Part shown: positions 22,890 to 34,700 of the stretch, in pieces
How the letters are laid out: every line of letters begins with the position of its first letter
How positions within the stretch are numbered: the first letter of the stretch is position 1
Assembly: GCF_963676685.1 (NCBI RefSeq)
Contig: NC_092352.1
Span: forward strand, 29,221,117 to 29,285,116
DNA length: 64,000 nucleotides
DNA from: Mytilus edulis
Taxonomy: Eukaryota > Mollusca > Bivalvia > Mytilida > Mytilidae
Reading direction: 5' to 3'
Made by a program: the position numbers and the translations under genes
Notes under the pieces: generated by a model
Told to the model about the DNA's origin: nothing
The model's input: the letters and a program-made list of their open reading frames with translations, nothing else
Databases searched by the model: none

Positions 22890-23390
22890 TTTACTAATGT
22901 GCTCTTCTACTTCGTACTTTATTTGGCCTCTTTCACTTTTTTTATTCGAGCGTCACTGATGAGTCTTCTGTATATGAAACGTACGTTTGACACAAATATC
23001 AAATTTCAATCCTTGTATCTATGAAGAATTTATTACAACCACTGGGTCGATGCCACTGCTAGTGGACTTTATATTTCCCGAGAGTATAACAAAACCGGTA
23101 GTCAGCACTTCAGTGGTGAAATGAAATATTTTTGAAATGGTTTTAATAATTAACTGTTTACAAAACTTTGAATTTTTGAAATACTAAGGCTTTTCTTCCT
23201 CAGGAATAGATATCCTTAGCCAAAACTTTTAGGAATTGTTGGTCCTCAGTGATCTTCAACTTCGTACTTAAATTAGCCTTTTTACCTACTTTTTTTTTAT
23301 TCGAGCGTCACTGATGAGTCTTTTGTAGACGAAACGCACGTCTGACACGATTTCAAAAATTTCAATCCCGGTATATATGATGAGTTTATT
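22890..23390 (+). repeat. Repeat D, tandem partial plus full unit
   Basis: A partial unit ends near 23015 (GAGCGTCACTGATGAGTCTT, then GAAACGTACGTTTGACAC), followed by a full unit from CCACTGGGTCGATGCCACTG to TAGACGAAACGCACGTCTGA. More diverged than the 49.1 kb copy. Confidence 0.7.
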
Positions 23391-23436
23391 TGTATATATA
23401 AAGACAACAGTAGTATACCGGTGTTCAAAAGTCATA

Positions 23437-24101
23437 GGTAGCAATACACAGTTAGAAGTTTAGTTTCGCATTATGGCCCCTGTGAATTTTTTAAATGTGA
23501 AAGTTTTTGTACAATAAAATTGATTTTTAGATAATTGAAGAATAATATAGCCTTCTTAGTGGGTTTATATGAACATTCAGATTGTTTTTAACATGTTTTA
23601 TAGGCCATTTATATGATTGACAGTCCGTATTTTCCTATCCGTACCGTTCATAGGTCCATACATTATTGTAGTGTTTATCAACAAAGATTTTGCGCTCGAT
23701 CTTTTCAATTCAATTTTATGGAAAAACGAGCAGATAAGCATATGATTTTTTTGGGACCACTTGATAGATATAAACCTATGGATTCAGGAAAGGTATTACT
23801 GTAATTGATTGAAATTTTCCTTTAGACCAAATTTTGGAGACTTTTGTGACATGTTCACCCCCCTTTTTTGCTATATTTTGTATCTAAGAAATGCAGATTG
23901 TTGCCATGGTTACACCCAAGAGGGATTATATTTCACCCTTATGACCATTAGAAATCAAATCTATGGAAGATTCTCTTTCTATAAGTATATACATGCATAA
24001 CACACATATAAAGCCTTCTTTGTTAGACAGGAGGGGAAAGAGGGTGTTTAAAAATTATGAGTGTCAATTTTAAGTTTTTTTCCTAACTGTGTATTGCTAC
24101 C
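23437..24101. mobile_element. Inverted-repeat DNA element, 665 bp, copy 1
   Basis: Ends are GGTAGCAATACACAGTTAG and its inverse CTAACTGTGTATTGCTACC. It encodes no transposase; its longest frames are about 60 codons and not protein-like. A copy with no difference I can see lies 1407 bp downstream, and a diverged copy in the opposite orientation at 32997-33649. It is inserted in a copy of repeat F. TA may be the target duplication, but the flanks are ambiguous. Confidence 0.8.
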
Positions 24102-24843
24102 TTATGGCATTTGACAAAGCAAAGAATTGCTTTTTTTTAGACAAATCATACCACAAATCTATTGATAACTAGGTTATAGATACAATTCTGAGGGAGAAAC
24201 AACCTTTAGAATGACAATATATGTTAGTTTTGTTGTTTATTGTCCTTAGCAACCAATATAGACATTTTGACACAAAGACTTGGTTCCGTCATAAATTGAA
24301 ACTTTATTGGCTACCCCTTGGAAAAGAAGATTGCGCGTTATGTAGAAACCTTAGAAGGGAACGCTTTATATTTTTTCATGCGACTAAATCAAATTTATTA
24401 TTTTAGCAAGTATAAAGTCACAATTTAGCATGAATTAAGCCTAAATTTTTTCCCGCTATTATAAATGAATTCAGTATTTACTAAATTTTAACCAAGGCTT
24501 TGGTATGGTAATACACAACAAAATTGACATTCTAGAGCTTTAAAATAGCTTTAACTTGTAAAATTTGTCTACTGTTAAGGTTAATTTAAGTTTTTAAACA
24601 AGAAAAGACAGACTTAGAAGGTATAGTTTTAGAAATTTGACTAAAAAAGGAGAAAATGCACTTTGACATGGCATGTTTCATAAAATCACTTTTTTGTTGC
24701 ATTTCAGTGTCAACTGCTAACCTTCATAAAATATTTATTTCTGAACCGATTTTCAAAACTAGCAGGCCAATTTGCTCGTTTTACCTAGTAGAAAACAGAA
24801 ATCCATTTAAAGTAGAATTGGGGAAAAAAATGTTAATCCTTAA
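24102..24843. other. Spacer between the two identical inverted-repeat elements
   Basis: 742 bp beginning TTATGG (after ...TACC) and ending CCTTAA (before GGTA), so its outer bases are themselves roughly inverted. It may be a third part of one larger composite element. No protein-like frame. Confidence 0.5.
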
Positions 24844-25508
24844 GGTAGCAATACACAGTTAGAAGTTTAGTTTCGCATTATGGCCCCTGTGAATTTTTTA
24901 AATGTGAAAGTTTTTGTACAATAAAATTGATTTTTAGATAATTGAAGAATAATATAGCCTTCTTAGTGGGTTTATATGAACATTCAGATTGTTTTTAACA
25001 TGTTTTATAGGCCATTTATATGATTGACAGTCCGTATTTTCCTATCCGTACCGTTCATAGGTCCATACATTATTGTAGTGTTTATCAACAAAGATTTTGC
25101 GCTCGATCTTTTCAATTCAATTTTATGGAAAAACGAGCAGATAAGCATATGATTTTTTTGGGACCACTTGATAGATATAAACCTATGGATTCAGGAAAGG
25201 TATTACTGTAATTGATTGAAATTTTCCTTTAGACCAAATTTTGGAGACTTTTGTGACATGTTCACCCCCCTTTTTTGCTATATTTTGTATCTAAGAAATG
25301 CAGATTGTTGCCATGGTTACACCCAAGAGGGATTATATTTCACCCTTATGACCATTAGAAATCAAATCTATGGAAGATTCTCTTTCTATAAGTATATACA
25401 TGCATAACACACATATAAAGCCTTCTTTGTTAGACAGGAGGGGAAAGAGGGTGTTTAAAAATTATGAGTGTCAATTTTAAGTTTTTTTCCTAACTGTGTA
25501 TTGCTACC
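24844..25508. mobile_element. Inverted-repeat DNA element, 665 bp, copy 2
   Basis: Same length and, by eye, same sequence as copy 1 with a constant offset of 1407 and no indel. After it, repeat F resumes (TTTCGATTTAGAGAAAACAA), so both copies and the spacer entered F as a unit or by duplication in place. Confidence 0.8.
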
Positions 25509-26045
25509 ATATTTCGATTTAGAGAAAACAATTCCGGGTTACAAACTAAAACGGAGTATAACACATCAACTATATATATATGCCATTTTCTTGACACATT
25601 TGTTTGTTTTTAAAGTGATTATGAATATATACACAATGTTGACTGCTGATTCCCTTTTTTGATATTTTTACCTGTCATGTCTGTTTGTTCTATTCAAACA
25701 TCGTTATCAATTCAATGGAATTCTTTATGTTGGGATGTTACACTATTTTTTTTAGATAAGGGTGGATGTTTTTTACCATTAAAACGTGTTATTGTTTGCA
25801 TCTGTCCTAAGTCAGGAATCTGATGTTCAGTAGTTGTCGTTTGTTCATGTGGTTCTCGTTTCTCGTTTTTGAAATAGATGAGATCGTTGGTCTTCATGTT
25901 TGAATGGTTTTAAACTTGTAAAATTGGGGCCCTTCATGGCTTACTGTTCGGTGTGAGCCAAGTCTCCGTGTTGAAGACCGTACTTTGAACTATAATGGTT
26001 TACTTTTATAAATTGAATGCACTCATATCACATCTTCTGATATCT
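25509..26045 (+). repeat. Repeat F remainder and a repeat E variant
   Basis: 25509-25600 completes repeat F. 25780-26045 contains CTGTCCTAAGTCAGGAATCT, GTTCGGTGTGAGCCAAGTCT and GAAGACCGTACTTTGAACTA, the opposite-strand form of repeat E with a longer upstream part. Non-coding. Confidence 0.6.
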
Positions 26046-28262
26046 TTTGATCTTTTTATCGGAGTTCGGTTTTTTTTTATATTTTAAAAGTTGAAACCAT
26101 TCTTTCAAACGGACGACATGTTGATTTTTTTCTACCACAGATATGTTCCCCTTGTCGTTTCCAATGTATCGTTCTTCTTTCTTTAAATTTACTGAATACG
26201 ACATAGCAAAGATTTTGTTGTTGTTTTCATTATAAATATTACTCAGTCTGATTGAATTAGTATAGAAAAAAATCAGTCTTGCGTCAAGAATTACAACTCG
26301 GTTTGAGGTAGAGTTTGTGAAGCTTAATCTTAAACTTTCTGCGTAACATTTTGTGTTTTATTTCTATTTCTTCTTTGGGTATGATGAAATGTAACCAATA
26401 ATTTCTTTGAGGAAATTCCCTTTTAACAGTATTTTATTTATGATCTGTTTTCATAAATTGGTTGATTTTGACTGCCCTCTTGTTTTTTTTTTGTTTTTTG
26501 TTTTTTACTTTTTTCAAATCGACTAACTGTGTAATGACCTATTGTAGTTGAAATACTCTTTAAAATAAAATAGTATCGTAAATATCTAAACAAAACATGT
26601 TCACCATGATCAAACGAGGAAAAAAATCAAATCCTACTGAAAGTAATACGAAATTTGATTATGAAGATACTTATTAGTGGAATGTACTAAAAATCCATTG
26701 AGCTAGCCAGTGAAAGAAAATCTATAAATATATCTGAAAAGATGGACACGAATATTGGTCTAACTGAAATTATATTTTGAATTTGATATATCTAGTTTCA
26801 TGGGGAAAATTTCTCATTGTGTCAGAAGTATTTATATAATGTTAAACGAAAGGGCATGATTGGTACTCACATTTCATTTAGTGTCCTAATAATGATATGG
26901 TCTACCACAAAATACATCATCACCACAGCGTGGTATTTAATATTTTATGGCCATATAAACAAATTGTTCTACCCTTAATCCTTTGAAGTACGTGTTAATC
27001 TGACGTAAATCTATCTTTATGTCAAAATATATTGTAAAGTTTCGTATCAAATGTTGAGGTTTCTATCACTTTTCAAATCTATTATTTTCAACAAAACCAT
27101 TAAGATCGTATTTCAATGAAATCAATTTGTTGAATATACAGCTAAATCATTGTGAATGTTTCCATAATAAATAAAGGATATGTATTGTTTGTAGTGTATC
27201 ATATGCGCTATATAAGATTTACTTTTTTTTAGATAAAAACAAAGATAAATATATAACATGCATGTTTACGTTGGGTGGTGTCATGGGAAATTCCCCATTT
27301 TTTATGTCGTACATTTTCTTTCAAATTACAAAATCACTTTTAACTGAGGATATTGTATTGTATACAAGGAATAGAACTGCTTTGAAGAAGAAAATCTCAA
27401 AATCTTTCATTTAACGGAAGACTTCAACTAATATTTAATCTGTTTATAAAGGATTGTTTAAGCCTTATGAAGCTAGCAATAAAAGCGTTGTTCTTTTGCT
27501 TTTTGTGTTCTTTTTTTTTTTAGTGTACATGTACTGATTTTGTGTCAGTGATCATGAATACCCTATATCCTTTGTTGTTCATTAAATTTGACAGCCAATG
27601 CCCTTTACACCAATTATTAAAACATCATATACTTATCTCGTGTACCTTGGTCAAATGATTTCACTAAAACTAAGGTTTTAACTTAAAAATTTTCAAGTTT
27701 GATTTAAGAGTGTTCTGTGTGTATGGGCATTACATTTAGATGTTTAGATTATGCAATTTTATTTCGATCAAGTCTAATTAATTTTCACGTGTTTATTCCG
27801 GAATGGAATCAAAACACGTTTATGGTACGGCGCCCCTCGTAGAACAATGAATATAAGAAGCGGAGTGTTTTTACTCTTTTGTAGATCCTAATATTAAATC
27901 CGAAACATGGTTTCACTAGGACTATGGTTAGTAGATATAAAAAGACGTGGTTTGAGTGCAAATGAGACAAATCTCCATCCAAGTCACAATTTGTAAATTA
28001 AACCAATATAGGTCAAAGCACGGCCTTCAACACGGAGTCTTAGCTTACACCGAACAGCAAGCTATAAAGGGCCACCAAAAAGTGAAAAACCATTCAAACA
28101 GGTTATCTAACATACTTTTTATTCCCTCTTCGACTAGATGAAACCAGTGGAACTTGTTTATATAAGTGTCTATATTATCACAAATTAGGCATCAACAATA
28201 GGTCTTCCTTGAAGTTGTAATGATAAGATGAAGGTGATATTTTAATACATTAGAATAAGGCC
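26046..28262. other. Intergenic, repeat E copy at 27940-28100, otherwise nothing seen
   Basis: AT-rich DNA upstream of acidic gene A. The only feature I can place is a plus-strand repeat E (AAGACGTGGTTTGAGTGC, CAATGAGAC-like, GGAGTCTTAGCTTACACCGA). No exon is supported. Confidence 0.5.
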
Positions 28263-28264
28263 TA

Positions 28265-28473
28265 CTGTGGATTCATTTATTTTCGTTGGTACCAATTTTC
28301 GTGAATTTAGGAAAACTTACAATTTCGTGGATATTTAATTTCGTGGTTTTGCCAAAAGTGCGTATACAAGCCAATGGAAAATTTGCATTTCGTTGAACAT
28401 TTAAATTCGTGGTAAACTTGTACCCACGAAATCAACGAAAATTGGTATCCAACGAAAATTAATGAATCCACAG
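28265..28473. mobile_element. 209-bp MITE with long terminal inverted repeats and TA target duplication
   Basis: Left end CTGTGGATTCATTTATTTTC, right end the inverse (GAAAATTAATGAATCCACAG), with TA on both sides at 28263-28264 and 28474-28475. The inverted similarity extends inward through CGTTGGTACCAATTTTCGT. TA duplication and size fit a Tc1/mariner-type MITE. It lies about 230 bp upstream of the first exon of acidic gene A. Confidence 0.85.
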
Positions 28474-28701
28474 TATTAGTTATCACATATCATACATGTA
28501 TTGATCCAAATAGTATATCTGATAATTATTTTGGAAAGTTTTAGAATTTCAATTTTTCATCGAAAAATAGTTTCAAAGAAAAACAATAAAAAATATTGAT
28601 TTTGGCGTTGGGTCGTAATTAAAAAGTAATTTGAGATTAAAAAAAATGGATATTTGATACAGATTTCCCTTGCAACAGATTGTATATTGTTAGAAGTTGA
28701 A

Positions 28702-28704
28702 ATG
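28702..28704 (+). CDS. Acidic protein A exon 1 (initiator codon only)
   Basis: The coding part is just ATG, split from the rest by a GTAAGT donor. The upstream leader, GATATTTGATACAGATTTCC, is shared with paralogue B at 47448 onward, supporting this start. Confidence 0.8.
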
Positions 28705-31700
28705 GTAAGTTTTGATATTTTTTTTGTTCAATTTATTTGAAATAGAATTGTAATTATTTAACAAAATTGTTTAAATTAGTAATGTTAAACATGTAAGCAC
28801 TAAAATGCCTAAATCTATAAAAATTCTTGTATTTAAATATTCTTGCTGTAATAATTATGGCCAATATTTAGTACAACTATCAGGCATCTAACTATCATTA
28901 GAGACATACAAAAGTTATTCATGATTTATGAATTTTTAAAGTTTAGGTAAAAGTGTTCGTACAAACTATACATTTAGGTATTGTGTTGACTTAACTCTCT
29001 TACTTAGGTTTCATCTACTAATATACTTACAAAACATGTTTTCTACTTGTCATATGTATTTAAATATATTGGTAAAACAATTCCTCTACATGTTCTCAGA
29101 TGTCATGTGTTTCTTTTTGATTTTTATAAATAGTGTTCATCCTTTAAGCATATATTGTTATTCATAACATATATATGTACCAAGTAGCTAGTTCTTCGGT
29201 ACTTGCCTGAAAAAAAATGGAATTTTTTCATTGAAATTTGCTGTTATAAAAGTTTTATGAAATAGTTAGAATAAAGGAATATTAGCGTTTCTCCCTCTCG
29301 GAACGCTCAGATTCGTTGTCCTGGATTAGTTTTACTGTTGTTCAACTTTGTTTACTAGCTTTGTAAAAGATTTACTATATTTCTAAAAAAAAAATGTAAC
29401 CTTCAGCATTAAAGCCAAAATTTTAATGAACAAATATAGCATGTTCAAGAGGGGGATTTGCGGAGGATACCATTCGGGAAACGGTCAAAAAGCCCTGGCA
29501 GATAGAGGAACGTAATATCTTCCTTAACCTTTTCTTTTGTTAGAACCCCCTCCTCCTTTTTGGACATGATATATCTGTTTTATTTCACCGAATGTCAACA
29601 GGAATTTTGCATTTGATAAACGCCCAAATGATCAAACGTTTCCGTAAAGGGTAAAAACAGCATATAAATTTTGGCACATTTCACGACAGAGAAGGGAAAA
29701 TGCATATCTTTGGTCATATACCTCGGCGGTGGTTTAATATGAATGAGTCAATGACTGCATTGTTTAATATCAGTAAATACTTTACTTTCAGTAGTTATTA
29801 ATACATAACTGATTGCAAGAATCGCCAAAATGTCCAGAGTAGCATAGATCGCATGATCCACCATCAACGACTCCTCTAAAACAGTAATACACACAAAAAC
29901 AATCAAAAACGTACAACACATGCTCATAACTAGAACAAAATGATGTGACGGTGCTTGTCTTACACACACCCTTAACATGCAATTGTCTATACCGTATGTT
30001 GTTAAACTACAACACAAAAAAAAAACATGCAAGTTGCAGTTGCCATTAATATTTTCCAGCAGTGTTAAATACAGTAGGATGTTAGTGACTTTCCTGTATA
30101 GATTTTTATTGTATGATCTTTTATATACAGTTTGTACAATGGTCTAGATAAAAAAAAAGGGGGGTCAGGATGAGACATAAACTAAACTAGTTACACTTCA
30201 CAACACCTTCATGTGTCTGGCCGAAGTCTGCAATCGCCGTGTAAATAGCTATCCAATGTCATATCTTTTTGTGGTTATTTGGAAAATTGGTGATGATAAA
30301 GGATCTTTGATAGTTTCTGTTATAAACCTCGCCATTGTCTTGTGTCGTTATGTTTCTGTGTTGTTGACATATGATTATTACTTATTGATATCGTGGGATC
30401 AAAGTATTTTACACGATTACTGGTTAAAAGAACATGTCCTGTGATACCCAATAGTGTGTGATTTCTAGACATGTATCTATTGCTAAAAGTATGTCTTAAG
30501 TTTTTATGGTTTGTTATAAGAACGATTGGTCAATATTATATTTGACATTTTGATGAAAACTGAAGATGAACGAAAGATGTTTCAAGATTAATGTCAATAG
30601 AGAAACTTAACATTAATATTAATTGTATATACAGTTAAAGGTTTAGCTATCTATAAAACAAGGTTTTAATCCATCATTTTCTACATAAAGAAATGCCTGC
30701 ATAAAGTCAGTTGTTTTCCTTTTGTTTCCTTTTGTTTAAAATGTTTAATCAGGGACTTTACGTTCAAAATTTTCCTTGGAATCCGATATTTTTATTGTTT
30801 AATTTTTTTGTTGATCTTGAGTGGAATCTGAAAAAGATTTTGCGTTTCGTATGTTAAATCTGTATCAACTCCTTGTTGCAAATGATTTATAATGAGTAAA
30901 TACAATTTGTTTTTTTTCAATTGTAGAAAACAACACGGGTAGTCCTGTTTTTCATTGCCATCCTCGTGGTTGGCAAATGTCAAGATGACCTTGGTGACCT
31001 TGACGAAGACAGCAATGATAACGTCCATGACATATCGGAACGAGAGGAAGAATTCATTAATGAGGACGACCTTAATGACAAAGATGAAAGATCAGAAGAC
31101 GAATTCATCGACGAGGAAAACGACGAAAACCTTGATGAAATGGAAAGAGAAGAAAGATCTGATGACGAATCTTTAGAAGAGGAGAATAATGAAAATATTG
31201 ATGACCCATCAGAAATCGAAAAGAGAGATGACGAAGAGGAGGAAGGTAAGAAATATTTGAAAGAGTTTGGATATTGAAACATTCAACAGTTCAAGAGTTT
31301 TGTAGCAAAATAAACTTGAGGATGGAAATAGAAATGGGGAATATATCACTATACCCTTATTGCGTCGAAACAGCAACTATTTCCTTCAATCACATGAAAG
31401 TAAGAGTTGACAAAATGGTATGAATCAATTTATGTTGATTGGTTACTGCTCGTATAAGTAATGCCCAGTGAGTATTATATCCCGCATATTTAGAACAAGA
31501 AATTATTGATAATGTATCCAATATATTTGAGGCAACATTAGGTTATTACTTATGTTCAAATCTCATAAACCCATAAAAAGTTCATGACAAATTACAGGTA
31601 CGGTAAAAATACATTACAAGGACTAATGGAATCGCATGAACGCTGAAAAGAATGAGACATGGTGCTTAGACAATGTATTCGTCTTCTGTAACGTATGAAT

Positions 31701-34700
31701 CATCTCCATGCGAATATAGTCTCAAGGGGAGATTAATACGGGGAATAAGATACACTCATTATGTCATATAAATTCAAGTATTAATCTATTTATTCAAACG
31801 GCTTCTTTTTTTTATTTATTCGTGTGTTAGTGGCAGATGACGATGATATCGTGAGACGTGAGACGCTTGAAGAGTTGAGAGTTCAAATGAAGGCAGAAAG
31901 AGATGCATACAAAGAAAAGGTTAAGGCCTGTGGAGTAAAGCATAAATTTGTGCCCATGGAAAAATGTTATGAATGCCGAGCAACTTGTAGAGGTAACAAT
32001 TAACAGATATCTGCATTTCAATGAACAATAGAAATGTGTATAAACAGTACACAAAAACACAATGATAATGATATTTGAATATCAATGCAAGAAAATCGAA
32101 TGTGACCAAAACAAAATAGAAGTATGTATTTGTATTGGAATCATTTTGAAAATGTCTTGAATTTGATTTACAGAGTGCAGTTAAAACATTTTTTTCCACA
32201 GATTTACCTATGTATGCATAAAATGGTATGGTTGATTTGTTGTTTTTCCAATTGTGCCAAGAGGATCTTAAAGCAAATTATAAGTATAAGCATCTTGAAC
32301 AAATCACAGCTATACTTTTTGTAAAATATTGTTGTTGTTGAATTAAGTATTTGATCAAAACATAACAAATATTCTTTCCAAATAACAGCTTTCTTTTATC
32401 ATTTATCATTTTGTATTTCTTTGAAAATGCGTCAAAACTTGCTAAAAGCACTTCCACCAATTGAACTCAAATTCTTATATTTAAGGAATAACGTACTAAA
32501 ACGTATAGCCAAATTGAAAAATGCCCAAAACAAACAGTGAACAATGAATTTAAATCATAGTCTTACAAACTCATTATACATATGCGATATCTGTTAGCTT
32601 ATTTTGTGAAAATTGAACAAAACTGCCTCTTAATAGAGAATTGTATTTAAATGTATTGCTTTCATAAATGTTAATAGCAAAAACTTTACTTTTTTGCTTT
32701 AAAACGAAACTTATACGGCAATGCTGGTGCACGTTACCATATAAAGATAAATAATAACACCCTTGGTCGATTCAACTTTTGGTGGACGTTTCGTCCCCGA
32801 GGGTATGGCAAGCCAAGTAGTGCTCACTTCGGTGTCGACATGAATATTAATTATCTGTCATTTCTATGAATTAACTGTTTACAAAAGTATGAATCATTCG
32901 AAAAAGTAAGGATTTTCTTATCCCAGGCATAGATTAACTTCTCCGTATTTGGCACAATTTCTTTGGAATTTTGAGTCCCCAATGCTTTTCAACTTTGGTA
33001 GCAATAAATAGTTAGGAAAAAAATTTAAAGCCCTCATATATTTTATCATCCCCTTGGCATTGCTTTCTTGCAATATAAAGCGTACTTTTGTGTCATATAT
33101 GTGTATATGTATGTAATCAAAATCTTCCATAGATTTTATATCCAGTTAAAAAAAATGGTAAAATATCTTCTTCTTTTTTTATCCATGGCAACGATCTGCA
33201 TTTATTTGTTATAAAATATTGCAAAAAAGGGGGAAAAGATGTCACATATTTCCCCAAAATTTGGCTAAAAGTAGATTTTCAATCGCTTGAAGTAATACTT
33301 TTTCTGAAACTGTTTACATATATCATTCAATAATTTCAATGAAAATCACATATCTTATGTCTTATTTTTTGGTAAAGTTGCGTCAAAAACATTGTTTATA
33401 AAAAAGTGTTTGTAAATATTACATTAATTTCTGGACCGATGGACGGTCTAGCTATAAAAATAAGAAGAGTTAAACAGAATTAGCCAATAAAACATGTAAA
33501 AAATAATATTGATGTTATTATAAATCATTTTTGAAGGTTAAATTAGTACTCAACTGTCTAAAAATATATTTATCTCACAAAAACTGTTATATTTGAATAA
33601 TCCACCGGGGTCAAAATGCGACACTAAACTCATAACTATGTATTGCTACTTGTTTGGCTTTCTTTTTTGATCTGAGCGTCACTGATGAGTCTTATGTAGA
33701 CGAATATATAGTTATCAAAGGAACCAGGATTATAATTTAGTACGCCAGACGCAAGTTTCGTCTACTTAAGACTCATCAGTGACGCTCATATCAAAATATT
33801 TATCAAGCCAAACAAGTACAAAGTTGAAGAGCATTGAAGATCCAAAATTCCAAAAAATTGTGCCAAATACGGCTAAGGTAATCTTTGCCTGGGATATGAA
33901 AATCCTTAATTTTTACGAAAAATTCAAAGTTTTGTAAACAGGATATTTATAAAAATTACCTCATTATTGATATTCATGTCAACGCTGGAGTGTTTACTAC
34001 TGGGCGGATGATACCCTCGGGGTACACGCGTCTGGCGTATCAAATTATAAGTCTGAAACCTGTGCTAACTATATACATCTATAATTAAAACCTTTACTTG
34101 TGCGCTTGACGTTGAGATATTGTAAAGTTTGAAAAAATTAACCTTCAAGTATTGGTAATCAAAGTATAAACATGCACTTTGACGAAAGATTTTACACTTG
34201 GGGAGCTTTGTTTATATTATGAAATAAGAGATAATTTTGTTAAATATTTTCAGAGACAAGAACATGCAGATCATGTCGACCAATTTGTAGGGCTGATAGG
34301 AAAGAACTGAAATCTAAAGGTAAAGTATAAAATATATTATATATGACTGAAAATACTAAATGGTCAATGACTCTGCATAACGTTGAAATTGTTTGGTCAG
34401 GACAAGAAGCTCGAGGGTTAATATTTTCAAAATTTTCCTCCTGATATATCTATAATAAGTTTATCAAAACCAGATCCATATTTTTGAAAACTGTTCTTGG
34501 TAAACGACATACACATATCATTTGATGTGTTTAGGGTTTAGATTTGTGAAAGGAATTTCCGTTTGAATTTTCCTTGTAGTACGGTATTATTTACTATTTT
34601 ACCATCCAACTGTACGTTTCACTCTTCGATATAGTGAATTGTATGTAACAAGAATATGTATAGTCGTCAGTTTCGGTTTTTTGCACTTTTGCAAAATCTT

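Noticed and set aside
23613-25407. Two pairs of identical 63-codon frames
   Set aside because: They are identical because the DNA element is duplicated; the diverged copy at 33 kb does not keep the frames, so they are not coding.
30980-31282. Minus-strand open frame of 100 codons, serine-rich, opposite acidic exon 2
   Set aside because: It is the reverse complement of the acidic GA-rich coding exon; serine and phenylalanine runs are a composition shadow, and the plus frame is supported by a paralogue and splice sites.
31801-32460. Several minus-strand frames around acidic gene A exon 3
   Set aside because: Hydrophobic or low-complexity, overlapping a well-supported plus exon or AT-rich intron.
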